Counted from the stretch's first letter, positions 6,952-14,308 are shown. The stretch is DNA of 19,697 nucleotides from JAZLJD01 sp045617725 (GCA_045617725.1 JAZLJD010000082.1:1-19697), one strand, 5' to 3'. Translations and numbers: made by a program. Notes: generated by a model from the letters alone, not told the origin.

Positions 6952-9045
6952 TTACACCAATGAACGTAATATCGTCGCACTCTTCGGGGGTGCCACAAAA
7001 CGCATCTCCCCGGCAGCAACCGCCCAAGTTTCGCCCGGCGAAGCCACGCCTTCTTCCGTGGATTGCGAAAGTACCTGCATGATACTGTCCTGTCCGACGC
7101 CCAGCGGCCAAACTTCAAGCTGTAATGCTTTTTCTTCTTCCGTATTATTAATCACTACCACGCTTTGATGCATGCTGTCGAAACGTCCGTAGCAGATTAC
7201 TCCATATTCGTGATGCAAAAAATGAAAGCTGCCGGTTTTGAGTTCCGGGCATTCCTTATGAATATGAATCAGTGTTCGGTGGTAGTTAAGAAGATCGAGG
7301 TCCTCATTCCCCCAAGGGTAAGGACGGCGATTGTCCGGATCGGTCCAGCCGCACAGGCCGGCCTCATCTCCATAGTAAATCGTAGGAGCACCCACCCAGG
7401 TCATCTGCATGCAGACCGCTTCTCGCATAACTGCCATATCGATACCTTCCGCGGCTTCTGCCTGTGATTTCGAATTCACGCGGCCCACCACGTGATTCGT
7501 ACGGGTCAGGAAGCGGGAATGATCGTGATTGGAAAGTTCATTCATGGAAACAAAGTGGGAAACGGACGGAAGATTCATTCCGTTGTTCACCATCATATCG
7601 ATAAACGCCTGATCGTTATTTAAAAGATCCTGCCTGAAATCATCACTGTGCTTCTGCATTCCGGTTAAAAACCAGGTGACCGGTTCCATAAACGCATCGT
7701 AATTCATGATGCCGTCCCATTCATCGCCCTTAAGCCAGTCGCCGGGATTGCCGTAATGCTCTGCCAGAATCAGCGCCTCGGGATTCGCATTCTTGACCGC
7801 TCTGCGGAAATCCTTCCAAAAGCTGTGGTTCATCTCCGGCGTATACCCGAGGTCCGCAGCTACATCCAGTCTCCAGCCGTCCGCATTGTAAGGAGCACTT
7901 ACCCATTTGGCTCCGACCGATATAATATAATCCCGTAAAGCACGGTCTTCATAATTCAGTTTCGGTAAGGTTTTATGGCCCCACCAGCCGTCGAAATTGT
8001 CGCAATACGGCCAGCCTTCCTCGGAGAAAAAGCGGAAGTAGTTATGGTACGGGCTCTCCTTCGAAACAAAAGCGCCCGGCTCGTAATTCTGAGCCTGCTC
8101 GTAGATGCGTTCTGCATCCATCCATTTATTAAAGGAACCGCAGTGATTGAAGACACCGTCCAGAATCACACGGATTCCTCTCTTGTGTGCCTCTTCCACG
8201 AGCTGCGCAAAAAGGGCATTCGAAGCGTCCAGATTCCTGCGATCGGTCACACGGTTTATGTAACGGGTGGCATGCGTATTGTCCGCATCGCCGGGCGGAA
8301 GCAGTTCCCCTTCGTCCTGTACGATCACGCCAAAGTGCGGATCTATGTGATCATAATCCTGAATATCGTACTTGTGACTCGAAGGTGAAACAAACAGCGG
8401 ATTGAAATAAAGGACCTCAACGCCCAAATCCGCAAGATAATCCAGCTTGTCCATAACACCCCTAAGATCCCCGCCGTAAAACTCGCGGATATCCTCCGGT
8501 TTCGGAAGCCGGTTCCAATTCTCAACACGCTCGGAGTGCTGCTTCAGGTACTCATATTCATCCGTCAGCACATCGTTCGTCGGGTCTCCGTTACAAAAGC
8601 GATCCGTAAATATCTGATACATGACAGCACCGTACGCCCACTTCGGAGTCTGAAATCCCGGAATCAGCCGGAAAGAAAACCGTCCCTCCGTCTCCTTCAC
8701 GACGCCGCGTCTGTCATAGAAACATTTCAACTGGCCGCACACAAGCTCAAAATAGTAGCACAGCGGTGCGTCCTCAAGCGGAATCTCCGCACAGTAATAA
8801 TCAAAAAGCTCCTCCGTTCTGGCTTTCATCATCATAAGAGATTCCTGATTACCATGGTGCAAAAAAACATAATCCACATTATTCCGTCCCGTTCGAATCG
8901 TAATAATCACGGTGCCAAACGGTTGCGGATTGCAGGGAGAAAGAAAAGACGGAGTCATATCGCTAAAGACCGCTTTTTTATTCAAAGTCGGCCTCATGTT
9001 CGTTAGGTATACTTCTCTTTTGTTAAGGACCTGGTTCGGTTCCAT
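6952..9045 (-). CDS. GH13 alpha-amylase family enzyme (neopullulanase/maltogenic-amylase-like)
   Basis: This 697-residue protein is predicted to hydrolyse alpha-glucans or maltodextrins. An N-terminal beta-sandwich (about 18-130, CBM34-like) is followed by the GH13 barrel starting at VMYQIFTDRFCNGDP. Conserved regions are DGVFNH (296-301), GWRLDVA with nucleophile Asp394, LAEHYG with acid/base Glu429, and SNHDHSR with Asp508, so all catalytic residues are present. No signal peptide, so it is probably cytoplasmic, acting on imported oligosaccharides or glycogen. The frame opens at 9108, but that codon overlaps the -35 box. The ATG at 9045 has AAGGAGG ten bases upstream and lies just after the predicted transcription start. 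First gene of a two-gene operon. Exact subfamily and substrate are uncertain. Confidence 0.92.
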   Translation of the reverse strand: MEPNQVLNKREVYLTNMRPTLNKKAVFSDMTPSFLSPCNPQPFGTVIITIRTGRNNVDYVFLHHGNQESLMMMKARTEELFDYYCAEIPLEDAPLCYYFELVCGQLKCFYDRRGVVKETEGRFSFRLIPGFQTPKWAYGAVMYQIFTDRFCNGDPTNDVLTDEYEYLKQHSERVENWNRLPKPEDIREFYGGDLRGVMDKLDYLADLGVEVLYFNPLFVSPSSHKYDIQDYDHIDPHFGVIVQDEGELLPPGDADNTHATRYINRVTDRRNLDASNALFAQLVEEAHKRGIRVILDGVFNHCGSFNKWMDAERIYEQAQNYEPGAFVSKESPYHNYFRFFSEEGWPYCDNFDGWWGHKTLPKLNYEDRALRDYIISVGAKWVSAPYNADGWRLDVAADLGYTPEMNHSFWKDFRRAVKNANPEALILAEHYGNPGDWLKGDEWDGIMNYDAFMEPVTWFLTGMQKHSDDFRQDLLNNDQAFIDMMVNNGMNLPSVSHFVSMNELSNHDHSRFLTRTNHVVGRVNSKSQAEAAEGIDMAVMREAVCMQMTWVGAPTIYYGDEAGLCGWTDPDNRRPYPWGNEDLDLLNYHRTLIHIHKECPELKTGSFHFLHHEYGVICYGRFDSMHQSVVVINNTEEEKALQLEVWPLGVGQDSIMQVLSQSTEEGVASPGETWAVAAGEMRFVAPPKSATILRSLV

Positions 9046-9079
9046 AAAGGCGTTTCCTCCTTCTTTTTTAACCTTATAT

Positions 9080-9108
9080 ATTGTACCTAACTTTAATTTC
9101 TTTATCAA
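9080..9108 (-). promoter_or_regulatory. Promoter of the amylase-glycosyltransferase operon
   Basis: On the minus strand, TTGATA (9103-9108), a 17-base spacer and TACAAT (9080-9085) predict transcription starting near 9073, about 28 bases before the amylase ATG. No clear catabolite-control (cre) site was recognised. This position rules out the longer reading of the amylase gene. Confidence 0.85.
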
Positions 9109-9132
9109 CGCAAAGCCGGCATTTTACAAACG

Positions 9133-9158
9133 AAAAAAGCAGACTCGCGTCTGCTTTT
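9133..9158 (-). terminator. Terminator after ftsH
   Basis: GCAGAC (9139-9144) and GTCTGC (9149-9154) form a hairpin with a four-base loop, extended by A-T pairs. On the minus strand it is followed by a six-U run (9133-9138). It lies about 160 bases past the ftsH stop and just upstream of the amylase promoter. The 269-base gap 9046-9314 otherwise holds the amylase promoter and the inverted repeats at 9263-9310. Confidence 0.85.
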
Positions 9159-9262
9159 CTCTTAGAGAAGGTATTTCTTACTTATGGGGTATAGCAAAAA
9201 ACTATATGGGGGTTACATGTTGTATTGTAGCAAAGGCCCCTTTATAGGTAAAGGCTACAAAT

Positions 9263-9310
9263 GCACAAATATTACAAAATGCGCGTATCTTTATTGTGCA
9301 TATTGCACAA
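9263..9310. repeat. Three copies of a TTGTGCA half-site behind ftsH
   Basis: A perfect inverted repeat TTGTGCA-TAT-TGCACAA (9294-9310) starts five bases beyond the ftsH stop, and a third copy of the half-site lies at 9263-9269. The outer copies can pair alternatively with the middle one. It lacks a U-tract, so it is not a classic terminator. It could be an mRNA 3'-end structure or an operator; the distance to the amylase promoter (about 190 bases) makes the latter less likely. Confidence 0.55.
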
Positions 9311-9314
9311 ATCC

Positions 9315-11162
9315 TTATTCTGCATCCTTCTGTCCGCGATTCTCAAACAATGCTTCGAATTCCTCGCGGGTAATCTTCTCCTGTGCAAGAAGAAGTCTTG
9401 CACAGCTTTCAAGAACATCACTGTATTCGTCAATGATTGCCTGTGCTTTCTTGTAGCAATCGTCTACGATGCTCTTAACTTCCTGATCGATCAGGCCGGT
9501 GATGTACTCGGAATGAGCCTTGGCATGTGCCAGGTCACGACCGATATATACTTCGTCACTGCTGTCGTCGTAATTGATGATACCGACATTCTCACTCATA
9601 CCGTACTTAGATACCATTGCACGGGCAATCTTGGTAGCTCGCATGATATCGCCGCTGGCGCCTGTCGTAACATCCTCGAAGATCTTGGCCTCGGCAATAC
9701 GTCCGCCCAGGGAAACCATGATTTCCTGAAGCATGCGATTCTTCGTATTGAACATCTCATCCCGCTCGGGAAGCGGCATGGTATAGCCGGCAGCACCGAT
9801 ACCGGTAGGAATGATGGAAACCGTATAAACGGGTCCGACATCAGGAAGCACATGGAACAGAATAGCATGTCCCGCTTCATGATATGCGGTAATCTGTCGT
9901 TCCTTCGGAGAGATAACACGGCTGTGTTTCTCGGTTCCGATGCCGACACGGATGAAGGCTTCCTTCACATCCTCGCTCATAATGTACTTACGATTCTTTT
10001 TGGCCGCCAGGATAGCAGCTTCGTTAATCAGGTTCTCAAGCTCAGCACCGGAGAAGCCTGCGGTAGTCTGTGCGATGGAATGAAGATCCACATCCTCGCC
10101 CAGGGGCTTATTCTTGGAATGAACCTTCAGAATCTCCTCACGACCGCGTACATCGGGATTACTGATGGTAACCTTACGGTCAAAACGACCGGGACGCATA
10201 ATCGCGGGATCCAGAATATCAATACGGTTCGTTGCAGCAAGTACTATAATACCGATGTTGCTTTCGAAACCGTCCATTTCAACCAGCATCTGATTTAAGG
10301 TCTGCTCTCTCTCATCATGGCCGCCGCCCATACCGGAACCTCTTCGACGGGCAACCGCATCAATCTCATCGATAAAGATAATGCAGGGAGCATTCTTTTT
10401 GGCCGTTTCAAAAAGGTCACGCACACGGGAAGCACCGACACCTACGAACATCTCCACGAAATCGGAACCGGAAATGCTGTAGAACGGAACGCCTGCCTCA
10501 CCTGCGATTGCTTTACCAAGTAAAGTTTTACCGGTTCCGGGAGGGCCCTCAAGAAGAATACCCTTCGGGATTCTGGCGCCGAGTGCACTGTACTTGGTCG
10601 GATTCTTCAAAAAGTCTACGACTTCTTCAAGCTGTTCTTTCTCTTCTTTTAAGCCCGCAACATCATCGAAACGCACCTTCGTTCCGTCAGACTTCGTTGC
10701 CCTGGACTTGCCGAAGTTATTAACCTTGCCACCGCCGTTACCTTGAGCGCCGCCGGCCAGGCCAAAAAACAAAATCAGCACAATAAGAATCATGAGACAG
10801 GGCAATACATACTTAAGGAACCAGCTCTCCTTGGGAACTGCGGACATCTTAAGAACGACATCCTTCACGTCCGGAGTGTCGTTGTATTCTGCTACCAGGT
10901 CCTCGATTTCCTTCACATCCGATACGTTTAAGTTCTTTTTGGCCGCATTCTTCAGTGTGACAATCAATTTACCGGTCGGAGTCTCCTGATTCGGCTTGAT
11001 GCTGATTTCGGTAATGTTACCGGCATTCAAATCCGTTACAAACTCTGCCTTTGTGTAATTCACCGTGTCGCTCTGAAGTGTACTGACCCACATAGCCAGT
11101 AACAGCAGAATTGCCACAATGATTACAATGGGGCTAATGCCTACCTGTTTCTTTTGTTTCAC
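9315..11162 (-). CDS. ftsH: ATP-dependent zinc metalloprotease FtsH
   Basis: This 615-residue membrane-bound AAA+ protease degrades misfolded membrane proteins and regulators. Visible in order: membrane helix about 9-27, extracytoplasmic domain about 28-112, second helix about 115-137, glycine-rich linker, Walker A GPPGTGKT (206-213), pore motif FVG (239-241), Walker B IIFIDEID (261-268), second region of homology with Arg323 and Arg326, zinc site HEAGH (428-432) and third zinc ligand Asp505. Full length. The start is GTG with a strong GAAGGAGG Shine-Dalgarno. Last gene of ftsB-tilS-hpt-ftsH, 37 bases after hpt. The tilS-hpt-ftsH order is classical for Firmicutes. Confidence 0.98.
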   Translation of the reverse strand: MKQKKQVGISPIVIIVAILLLLAMWVSTLQSDTVNYTKAEFVTDLNAGNITEISIKPNQETPTGKLIVTLKNAAKKNLNVSDVKEIEDLVAEYNDTPDVKDVVLKMSAVPKESWFLKYVLPCLMILIVLILFFGLAGGAQGNGGGKVNNFGKSRATKSDGTKVRFDDVAGLKEEKEQLEEVVDFLKNPTKYSALGARIPKGILLEGPPGTGKTLLGKAIAGEAGVPFYSISGSDFVEMFVGVGASRVRDLFETAKKNAPCIIFIDEIDAVARRRGSGMGGGHDEREQTLNQMLVEMDGFESNIGIIVLAATNRIDILDPAIMRPGRFDRKVTISNPDVRGREEILKVHSKNKPLGEDVDLHSIAQTTAGFSGAELENLINEAAILAAKKNRKYIMSEDVKEAFIRVGIGTEKHSRVISPKERQITAYHEAGHAILFHVLPDVGPVYTVSIIPTGIGAAGYTMPLPERDEMFNTKNRMLQEIMVSLGGRIAEAKIFEDVTTGASGDIMRATKIARAMVSKYGMSENVGIINYDDSSDEVYIGRDLAHAKAHSEYITGLIDQEVKSIVDDCYKKAQAIIDEYSDVLESCARLLLAQEKITREEFEALFENRGQKDAE

Positions 11163-11180
11163 TATTTATCTCCTCCTTCT

Positions 11181-11194
11181 GTATCCGTGGATAC
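11181..11194. repeat. Palindrome between hpt and ftsH
   Basis: A perfect 14-base palindrome GTATCC-GT-GGATAC sits in the 37-base gap between hpt and ftsH, just before the ftsH Shine-Dalgarno. In RNA it folds as a five-pair stem with a four-base loop. There is no U-tract, so it does not look like a terminator; it may tune ftsH translation or mRNA processing (inference). Confidence 0.5.
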
Positions 11195-11199
11195 GGAAT

Positions 11200-11730
11200 T
11201 TATTCCTCTACGAATTCGACTACGCCGACATACGGCAGGTTACGATATCTCTGGTCATAATCCAGACCATAACCTACAACGAAATAGTCGGGAATTTCGA
11301 ATCCTGTATAGTTCACATCAACGTCGATAACGCGTCGTTCCGGCTTATCAAGCAGAGTGCAAAGAGCCAGGCTCTTCGGTCCTCTCTGCTGAAGAAGCTC
11401 CATAAGGTAGCTCAAAGTACGACCGGAATCTACGATATCCTCTACAACAATAACATCCTTGCCCTGAATGGTTTCATCAAGATCCTTCACAATTCTGACT
11501 ACACCACTGGACTTCGTTTCACTTCCGTAACTGGATACGGACATAAAATCGATGCTGACCGGGATGGAAATACGTTTGGCCAGCTCGCACATAAAGAAGC
11601 TTCCGCCCTTCAAAACACAAATCAGATGAACGCTTTTGCCGGCGTAATCCTTGCTGATTCGTTCTCCGATCTCTTTAATCTTGGCATCAACTGTTTCTTC
11701 GCTAAAAAGTACTTTCACTTGTTCCTTCAT
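11200..11730 (-). CDS. hpt: Hypoxanthine phosphoribosyltransferase
   Basis: This 176-residue cytoplasmic purine-salvage enzyme converts hypoxanthine or guanine plus PRPP to IMP or GMP. The PRPP-binding signature VVEDIVDSGRT lies at 95-105; the early loop LKGGSFF (40-46) and SSYGSETKSSG also match the family. An ATG at 11751 opens the frame seven codons earlier, but the ATG at 11730 has AAAGGA seven bases upstream and gives the usual start. It overlaps the 3' end of tilS by 29 bases, so translation is probably coupled. In B. subtilis the homologous product with TilS regulates ftsH, consistent with this conserved order. Confidence 0.95.
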   Translation of the reverse strand: MKEQVKVLFSEETVDAKIKEIGERISKDYAGKSVHLICVLKGGSFFMCELAKRISIPVSIDFMSVSSYGSETKSSGVVRIVKDLDETIQGKDVIVVEDIVDSGRTLSYLMELLQQRGPKSLALCTLLDKPERRVIDVDVNYTGFEIPDYFVVGYGLDYDQRYRNLPYVGVVEFVEE

Positions 11731-13168
11731 GACAAAATCCTTTCCTGTCATCTGTTTCTATCGAAATTTCGAGGACACGCTTTGTATCTGCCGTCAGCTT
11801 ATAGGAGCTCCCGATCCGGTAACCGATTACCCAAAGAATATCACTACCGCTTGCAATCACATAGAGTGCGTCTCTTTTGCGCGCCGGAATGTGTTCATTT
11901 ATGAAATAATCCTTGAGTTTCTTGCTACCGCCTCCGGCCAAAACACCGATTCGATCCCCGGATAGCCTGTGACGCATGCAAAGTGCCGCATTTATTCTAT
12001 CATAGTCAAAGTATTTCGTATATGTTTTTGAAGGAATCTCTGCCTTTTTTCGCACCGATTCCGCCTCGCTGTGCAGGCAAAAAACCAGTTCGCCCAAGCC
12101 GGCGGTGGAAACGCGATACTCTTTGTCCTCCGTAAGAGGAAACGGGAATTCATACGTAAACTCCGATACTCCCTCGCCAAGCTCGATGGAAGAGAAAACA
12201 ATTCCGTCATGGTCCTTGCAGGCTGCAATTCCGTAGGGCAGACTCAGCCGGGTTCCGCAGGGTGCGGAAAGCATCTCGCGAAAGCTCTCCACATGCACGC
12301 TGGTAATGTCCTTCCGACAGCCAGACAGGGTCTCAATAATATCCGTCAGAACATACGAATCAAATACCGTATCCTCTGTAATGTAGGCATCCGAAATGAA
12401 GGCACTTCCCTCGCGGAAATCCACATACTTATTTATATGTTCCCGTGCCACTTTGGAAAGATATTCGTCCACCTGCCAGAGCCTTCCTGCCGCAAGCGCC
12501 GCATTCTTCATGGCGCCGTGGTAGATTTCCTGCTCCGCATAGGGAAGAAGGTGGTTTCGAATTCGGTTCCGCACATATTCATCAGTGAAGTTCGTCTCAT
12601 CCGTGCAAAAAGCAATTCCGTTCTGCTCGAGGTATTCCTCAATCTCCGTTCTGCTCACGGAAAGGAGCGGTCGTATGATATGTCCGGATTTCGGAGCAAT
12701 TCCGCGAAGACCGCGGAGCCCGCTGCCGCGGAATAAGTGAAGCAGCAAGGTCTCGGCATTATCATTCATATGATGTGCAACCGCTATGTATGCCTTGTGC
12801 CCCGGAAGCTCCCGTTCCAGTTGAATTCTTTCCTCTTCGAACGCCCCGTACCTTAAGGCTCTTCCTGCCTCCTCGGTTCCCATGTGATTCTCGGCACCGT
12901 ATTTTTTGACATCCACATGAATCGCTTTCATGGGAATGCTCAGTCGTTCGCACAGCTCTGCGACATATGCTTCATCGCGGTCTGCACTCAGGCGGAGGCC
13001 ATGATGCACATGAATTACACGCAGGGTCAGCTTCCATTCCCTTGCAAGTTCGGAAAGCACAAAAAGAAGGCATACGGAATCGGCACCGCCGGATACACCG
13101 ACTACAATTCCATCACCTTCTTCAAACAACTTCTTCTGTTTGTTATACTCCCTGACTTTATCAATCAT
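11702..13168 (-). CDS. tilS: tRNA(Ile)-lysidine synthase
   Basis: This enzyme uses ATP and lysine to modify C34 of tRNA-Ile(CAU) to lysidine, so that it reads AUA. The 488-residue product (from the chosen start) has the PP-loop SGGADS (26-31), followed by the family pattern HVHHGLRLSADRDEAYV and HHMNDNAETLLLHLFRGSGLRGLRG, and then the C-terminal TilS domains ending near GGGSKKLKDYFINEHIPARKRDALYVI. The ATG at 13168 overlaps the ftsB stop by eight bases; a TTG at 13198 is a possible but weaker alternative. Neither has a strong Shine-Dalgarno, so coupling to ftsB is likely. Full length. Confidence 0.95.
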   Translation of the reverse strand: MIDKVREYNKQKKLFEEGDGIVVGVSGGADSVCLLFVLSELAREWKLTLRVIHVHHGLRLSADRDEAYVAELCERLSIPMKAIHVDVKKYGAENHMGTEEAGRALRYGAFEEERIQLERELPGHKAYIAVAHHMNDNAETLLLHLFRGSGLRGLRGIAPKSGHIIRPLLSVSRTEIEEYLEQNGIAFCTDETNFTDEYVRNRIRNHLLPYAEQEIYHGAMKNAALAAGRLWQVDEYLSKVAREHINKYVDFREGSAFISDAYITEDTVFDSYVLTDIIETLSGCRKDITSVHVESFREMLSAPCGTRLSLPYGIAACKDHDGIVFSSIELGEGVSEFTYEFPFPLTEDKEYRVSTAGLGELVFCLHSEAESVRKKAEIPSKTYTKYFDYDRINAALCMRHRLSGDRIGVLAGGGSKKLKDYFINEHIPARKRDALYVIASGSDILWVIGYRIGSSYKLTADTKRVLEISIETDDRKGFCHEGTSESTF

Positions 13169-13475
13169 GCTTGAAAATAAGCTCGCCCCGGTATACAAGA
13201 CCCAGTCTCTCCCGTGCGATTTCCTCTATAAATTTCGTGGTTTTCGTATATTCATCGTAACGATTGATTTCATCGGCACGCAGATTCTCATCCGCAATGG
13301 CCGAATCCAAAGCCGCCTCCCGTGCATCATAAGCGTCCTTCGTACGCTTAAGTTCCGCACTCTTATAGCTTACGGTTCCGGCAATTGTGCATACGGCGAG
13401 AATGACCAGCAGGAAAGCGAATTTATTCTGTTTTTTCTTTCGGAATGCCGCTTTCTTCCTTCTCACTGCGCCCAT
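13161..13475 (-). CDS. Septum formation initiator family protein (FtsB/DivIC)
   Basis: This small bitopic division protein acts with FtsL/DivIB-type partners at the septum. It has a very basic N-terminus (RRKKAAFRKKKQNK), one membrane helix at about 18-37, then a coiled coil (about 38-72, KSAELKRTKDAYDAREAALD) and a short C-terminal motif IEEIARERLGLVYRGELIF typical of the family. Length is 104 residues from the ATG at 13475. The open frame reaches 13529 but that part overlaps the promoter. GGAGG lies only one base from this ATG and ten bases from an in-frame GTG at 13466, so the true start may be the GTG. Position between rqcP and tilS matches divIC. No yabP, yabQ or spoIIE accompany it. Confidence 0.9.
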   Translation of the reverse strand: MGAVRRKKAAFRKKKQNKFAFLLVILAVCTIAGTVSYKSAELKRTKDAYDAREAALDSAIADENLRADEINRYDEYTKTTKFIEEIARERLGLVYRGELIFKHD

Positions 13476-13497
13476 GCCTCCATCGTGTTTACATAAT

Positions 13498-13529
13498 ATT
13501 ATATTATATAGAATTATGTAATCCGTCAA
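13498..13529 (-). promoter_or_regulatory. Promoter of the ftsB-tilS-hpt-ftsH operon
   Basis: On the minus strand a -35-like TTGACG (13524-13529) is followed by overlapping TATAAT boxes at 13503-13508 (15-base spacer) and 13498-13503 (20-base spacer). At 17-base spacing the box is TAATAT. The spacing is unusual but the region is strongly promoter-like. The remainder of the gap to rqcP contains only a weak inverted repeat at 13531-13549. Confidence 0.65.
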
Positions 13530-13557
13530 CTATTAATGATTGGTTAATACGCGCCTA

Positions 13558-13806
13558 TTATTCCGTACCAAGCACTTCGTACATGCCGGCCGCATCCTCT
13601 TTATGGATGGACTCCTGCAGGGAGAGAACTTTCACCCTGACAGTCTGGTTGCCAAAAGAAATCTCTATGGTATCTCCCACCTTTACAACGGTGGATGCCT
13701 TGGCGATATTCCCGTTCACAACCACACGGCCCGCATCGCAGGCTTCATTGGCGATGGTACGTCTTTTAATAAGTCGTGATACTTTCAAAAATTTATCCAG
13801 TCTCAT
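13558..13806 (-). CDS. rqcP: S4-domain RNA-binding protein RqcP (YabO/Hsp15-like)
   Basis: This 82-residue protein is almost entirely one S4 RNA-binding domain: MRLDKFLKVSRLIKRRTIANEACDAGRVVVNG contains the family's RLDKFL..S..I.RR and VNG features, with a short C-terminal strand region. By family and position next to divIC it is the RqcP factor that works with RqcH in C-terminal Ala-tailing of stalled nascent chains on 50S subunits. A GTG two codons upstream is possible, but the ATG at 13806 with GGAG five bases before it fits better. It lies directly behind the hup terminator and has no obvious promoter of its own, so read-through from hup probably feeds it (inference). Confidence 0.9.
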   Translation of the reverse strand: MRLDKFLKVSRLIKRRTIANEACDAGRVVVNGNIAKASTVVKVGDTIEISFGNQTVRVKVLSLQESIHKEDAAGMYEVLGTE

Positions 13807-13815
13807 ATTCACTCC

Positions 13816-13851
13816 AAAAATAAAACAGGAGGCTTCCTGAGAAGTCTCCTG
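13816..13851 (-). terminator. Terminator of hup, immediately before rqcP
   Basis: On the minus strand, CAGGAG (13846-13851) pairs with CTCCTG (13826-13831), and an inner CTTC/GAAG adds four more pairs across one mismatch, closing a four-base loop. It is followed by TTTTATTTTT (13816-13825). The U-tract runs right up to the rqcP Shine-Dalgarno, so rqcP expression depends on incomplete termination or on RNA processing here. Confidence 0.85.
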
Positions 13852-13871
13852 CGCGTTTTTTAATCTACAGA

Positions 13872-14144
13872 TTAGTTAAGAGCATCCTTGAATGCCTTAC
13901 CAGCCTTAAACTTAGGTGCCTTGGAAGCAGGAATGGTAATAACCTTCTTGGTAGCCGGGTTTCTTCCCTGACGAGCCTCTCTGGTAGCAACTTCAAAAGT
14001 ACCAAAACCAACAAGCTGAACTTTCTCACCCTTCTTTAATTCTGCTGTAACGACATCAGCAAAAGCCTTCACTGCCTTCTCAGCGTCTTTCTTTGATAAA
14101 CCAGCCTGCTCAGCTACAGCAGCAACAAATTCTGTTTTGTTCAT
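13872..14144 (-). CDS. hup: HU family DNA-binding protein
   Basis: This 90-residue histone-like protein bends and compacts DNA as a homodimer. The complete HU fold is visible: MNKTEFVAAVAEQAGLSKKDAEKAV helices, the VQLVGFGTFEV strands, and the DNA-binding arm with GRNPATKK and intercalating Pro, ending FKAGKAFKDALN. The frame opens at 14153, but that ATG touches the AAGGAGG Shine-Dalgarno; the ATG at 14144 is nine bases away and gives the standard start. It is a single-gene unit with a strong promoter and its own terminator, suiting an abundant protein. Codon use appears biased toward AAA, GCA and GTA/GTT as in highly expressed genes. Confidence 0.97.
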   Translation of the reverse strand: MNKTEFVAAVAEQAGLSKKDAEKAVKAFADVVTAELKKGEKVQLVGFGTFEVATREARQGRNPATKKVITIPASKAPKFKAGKAFKDALN

Positions 14145-14178
14145 TATGAACATCCTCCTTAAATATTGAATAGACCAA

Positions 14179-14194
14179 AACGGTCGTGGCCGTT
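14179..14194 (-). other. Hairpin in the hup 5' leader
   Basis: AACGG (14179-14183) and CCGTT (14190-14194) form a five-pair stem around a six-base loop in the untranslated leader of hup, about 25 bases before the Shine-Dalgarno. It could influence mRNA stability or autoregulation; it is too short to assign further. Confidence 0.4.
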
Positions 14195-14211
14195 AAAACA
14201 GCCCAATATTA

Positions 14212-14240
14212 TTTATATATTCTTGCCGTGAAAAAGTCAA
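14212..14240 (-). promoter_or_regulatory. Promoter of hup
   Basis: On the minus strand, TTGACT (14235-14240), a 17-base spacer and TATAAA (14212-14217) lie about 70 bases upstream of the hup start. This is one of the strongest promoters in the window, in line with the abundance of HU. Confidence 0.87.
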
Positions 14241-14254
14241 GTATTTTTGCCTTC

Positions 14255-14277
14255 AAAGTGCGTATCTATGGCACTTT
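14255..14277. other. Inverted repeat downstream of the PEGA lipoprotein gene
   Basis: AAAGTGC (14255-14261) and GCACTTT (14271-14277) are perfect inverted repeats around a nine-base loop, in the 164-base gap between the lipoprotein stop and the hup start. Minus-strand transcripts from the lipoprotein gene would form this stem, but no U-tract follows, so it is at best a weak terminator. Next to it are imperfect repeats of a GGCA(C)TTTT unit (14270-14302). Confidence 0.45.
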
Positions 14278-14308
14278 TCGGCATTTTTCAGGACACTTTT
14301 TACACTCA

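Noticed and set aside
9046..9262. Possible riboswitch or small RNA in the ftsH-amylase gap
   Set aside because: The only strong hairpin belongs to the ftsH terminator and the predicted amylase leader is under 30 bases, too short for a known riboswitch.
9184..9456. 90-residue Cys-rich plus-strand frame beginning in the ftsH-amylase gap
   Set aside because: A purine-rich stretch lies 12 bases upstream, but half of the frame is antisense to the ftsH 3' end, it shows no family features, and it has no clear promoter.
9261..10298. 345-residue plus-strand open frame
   Set aside because: It lies antisense to the complete ftsH catalytic region, has no recognisable domain, and its composition is that of a complementary-strand shadow.
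14241..14308. Repeated GGCA(C)TTTT units and hairpin as a possible insertion-sequence end
   Set aside because: No transposase remnant, target duplication or second terminal repeat is present; it is better described as an ordinary A/T-rich gap with a weak hairpin.
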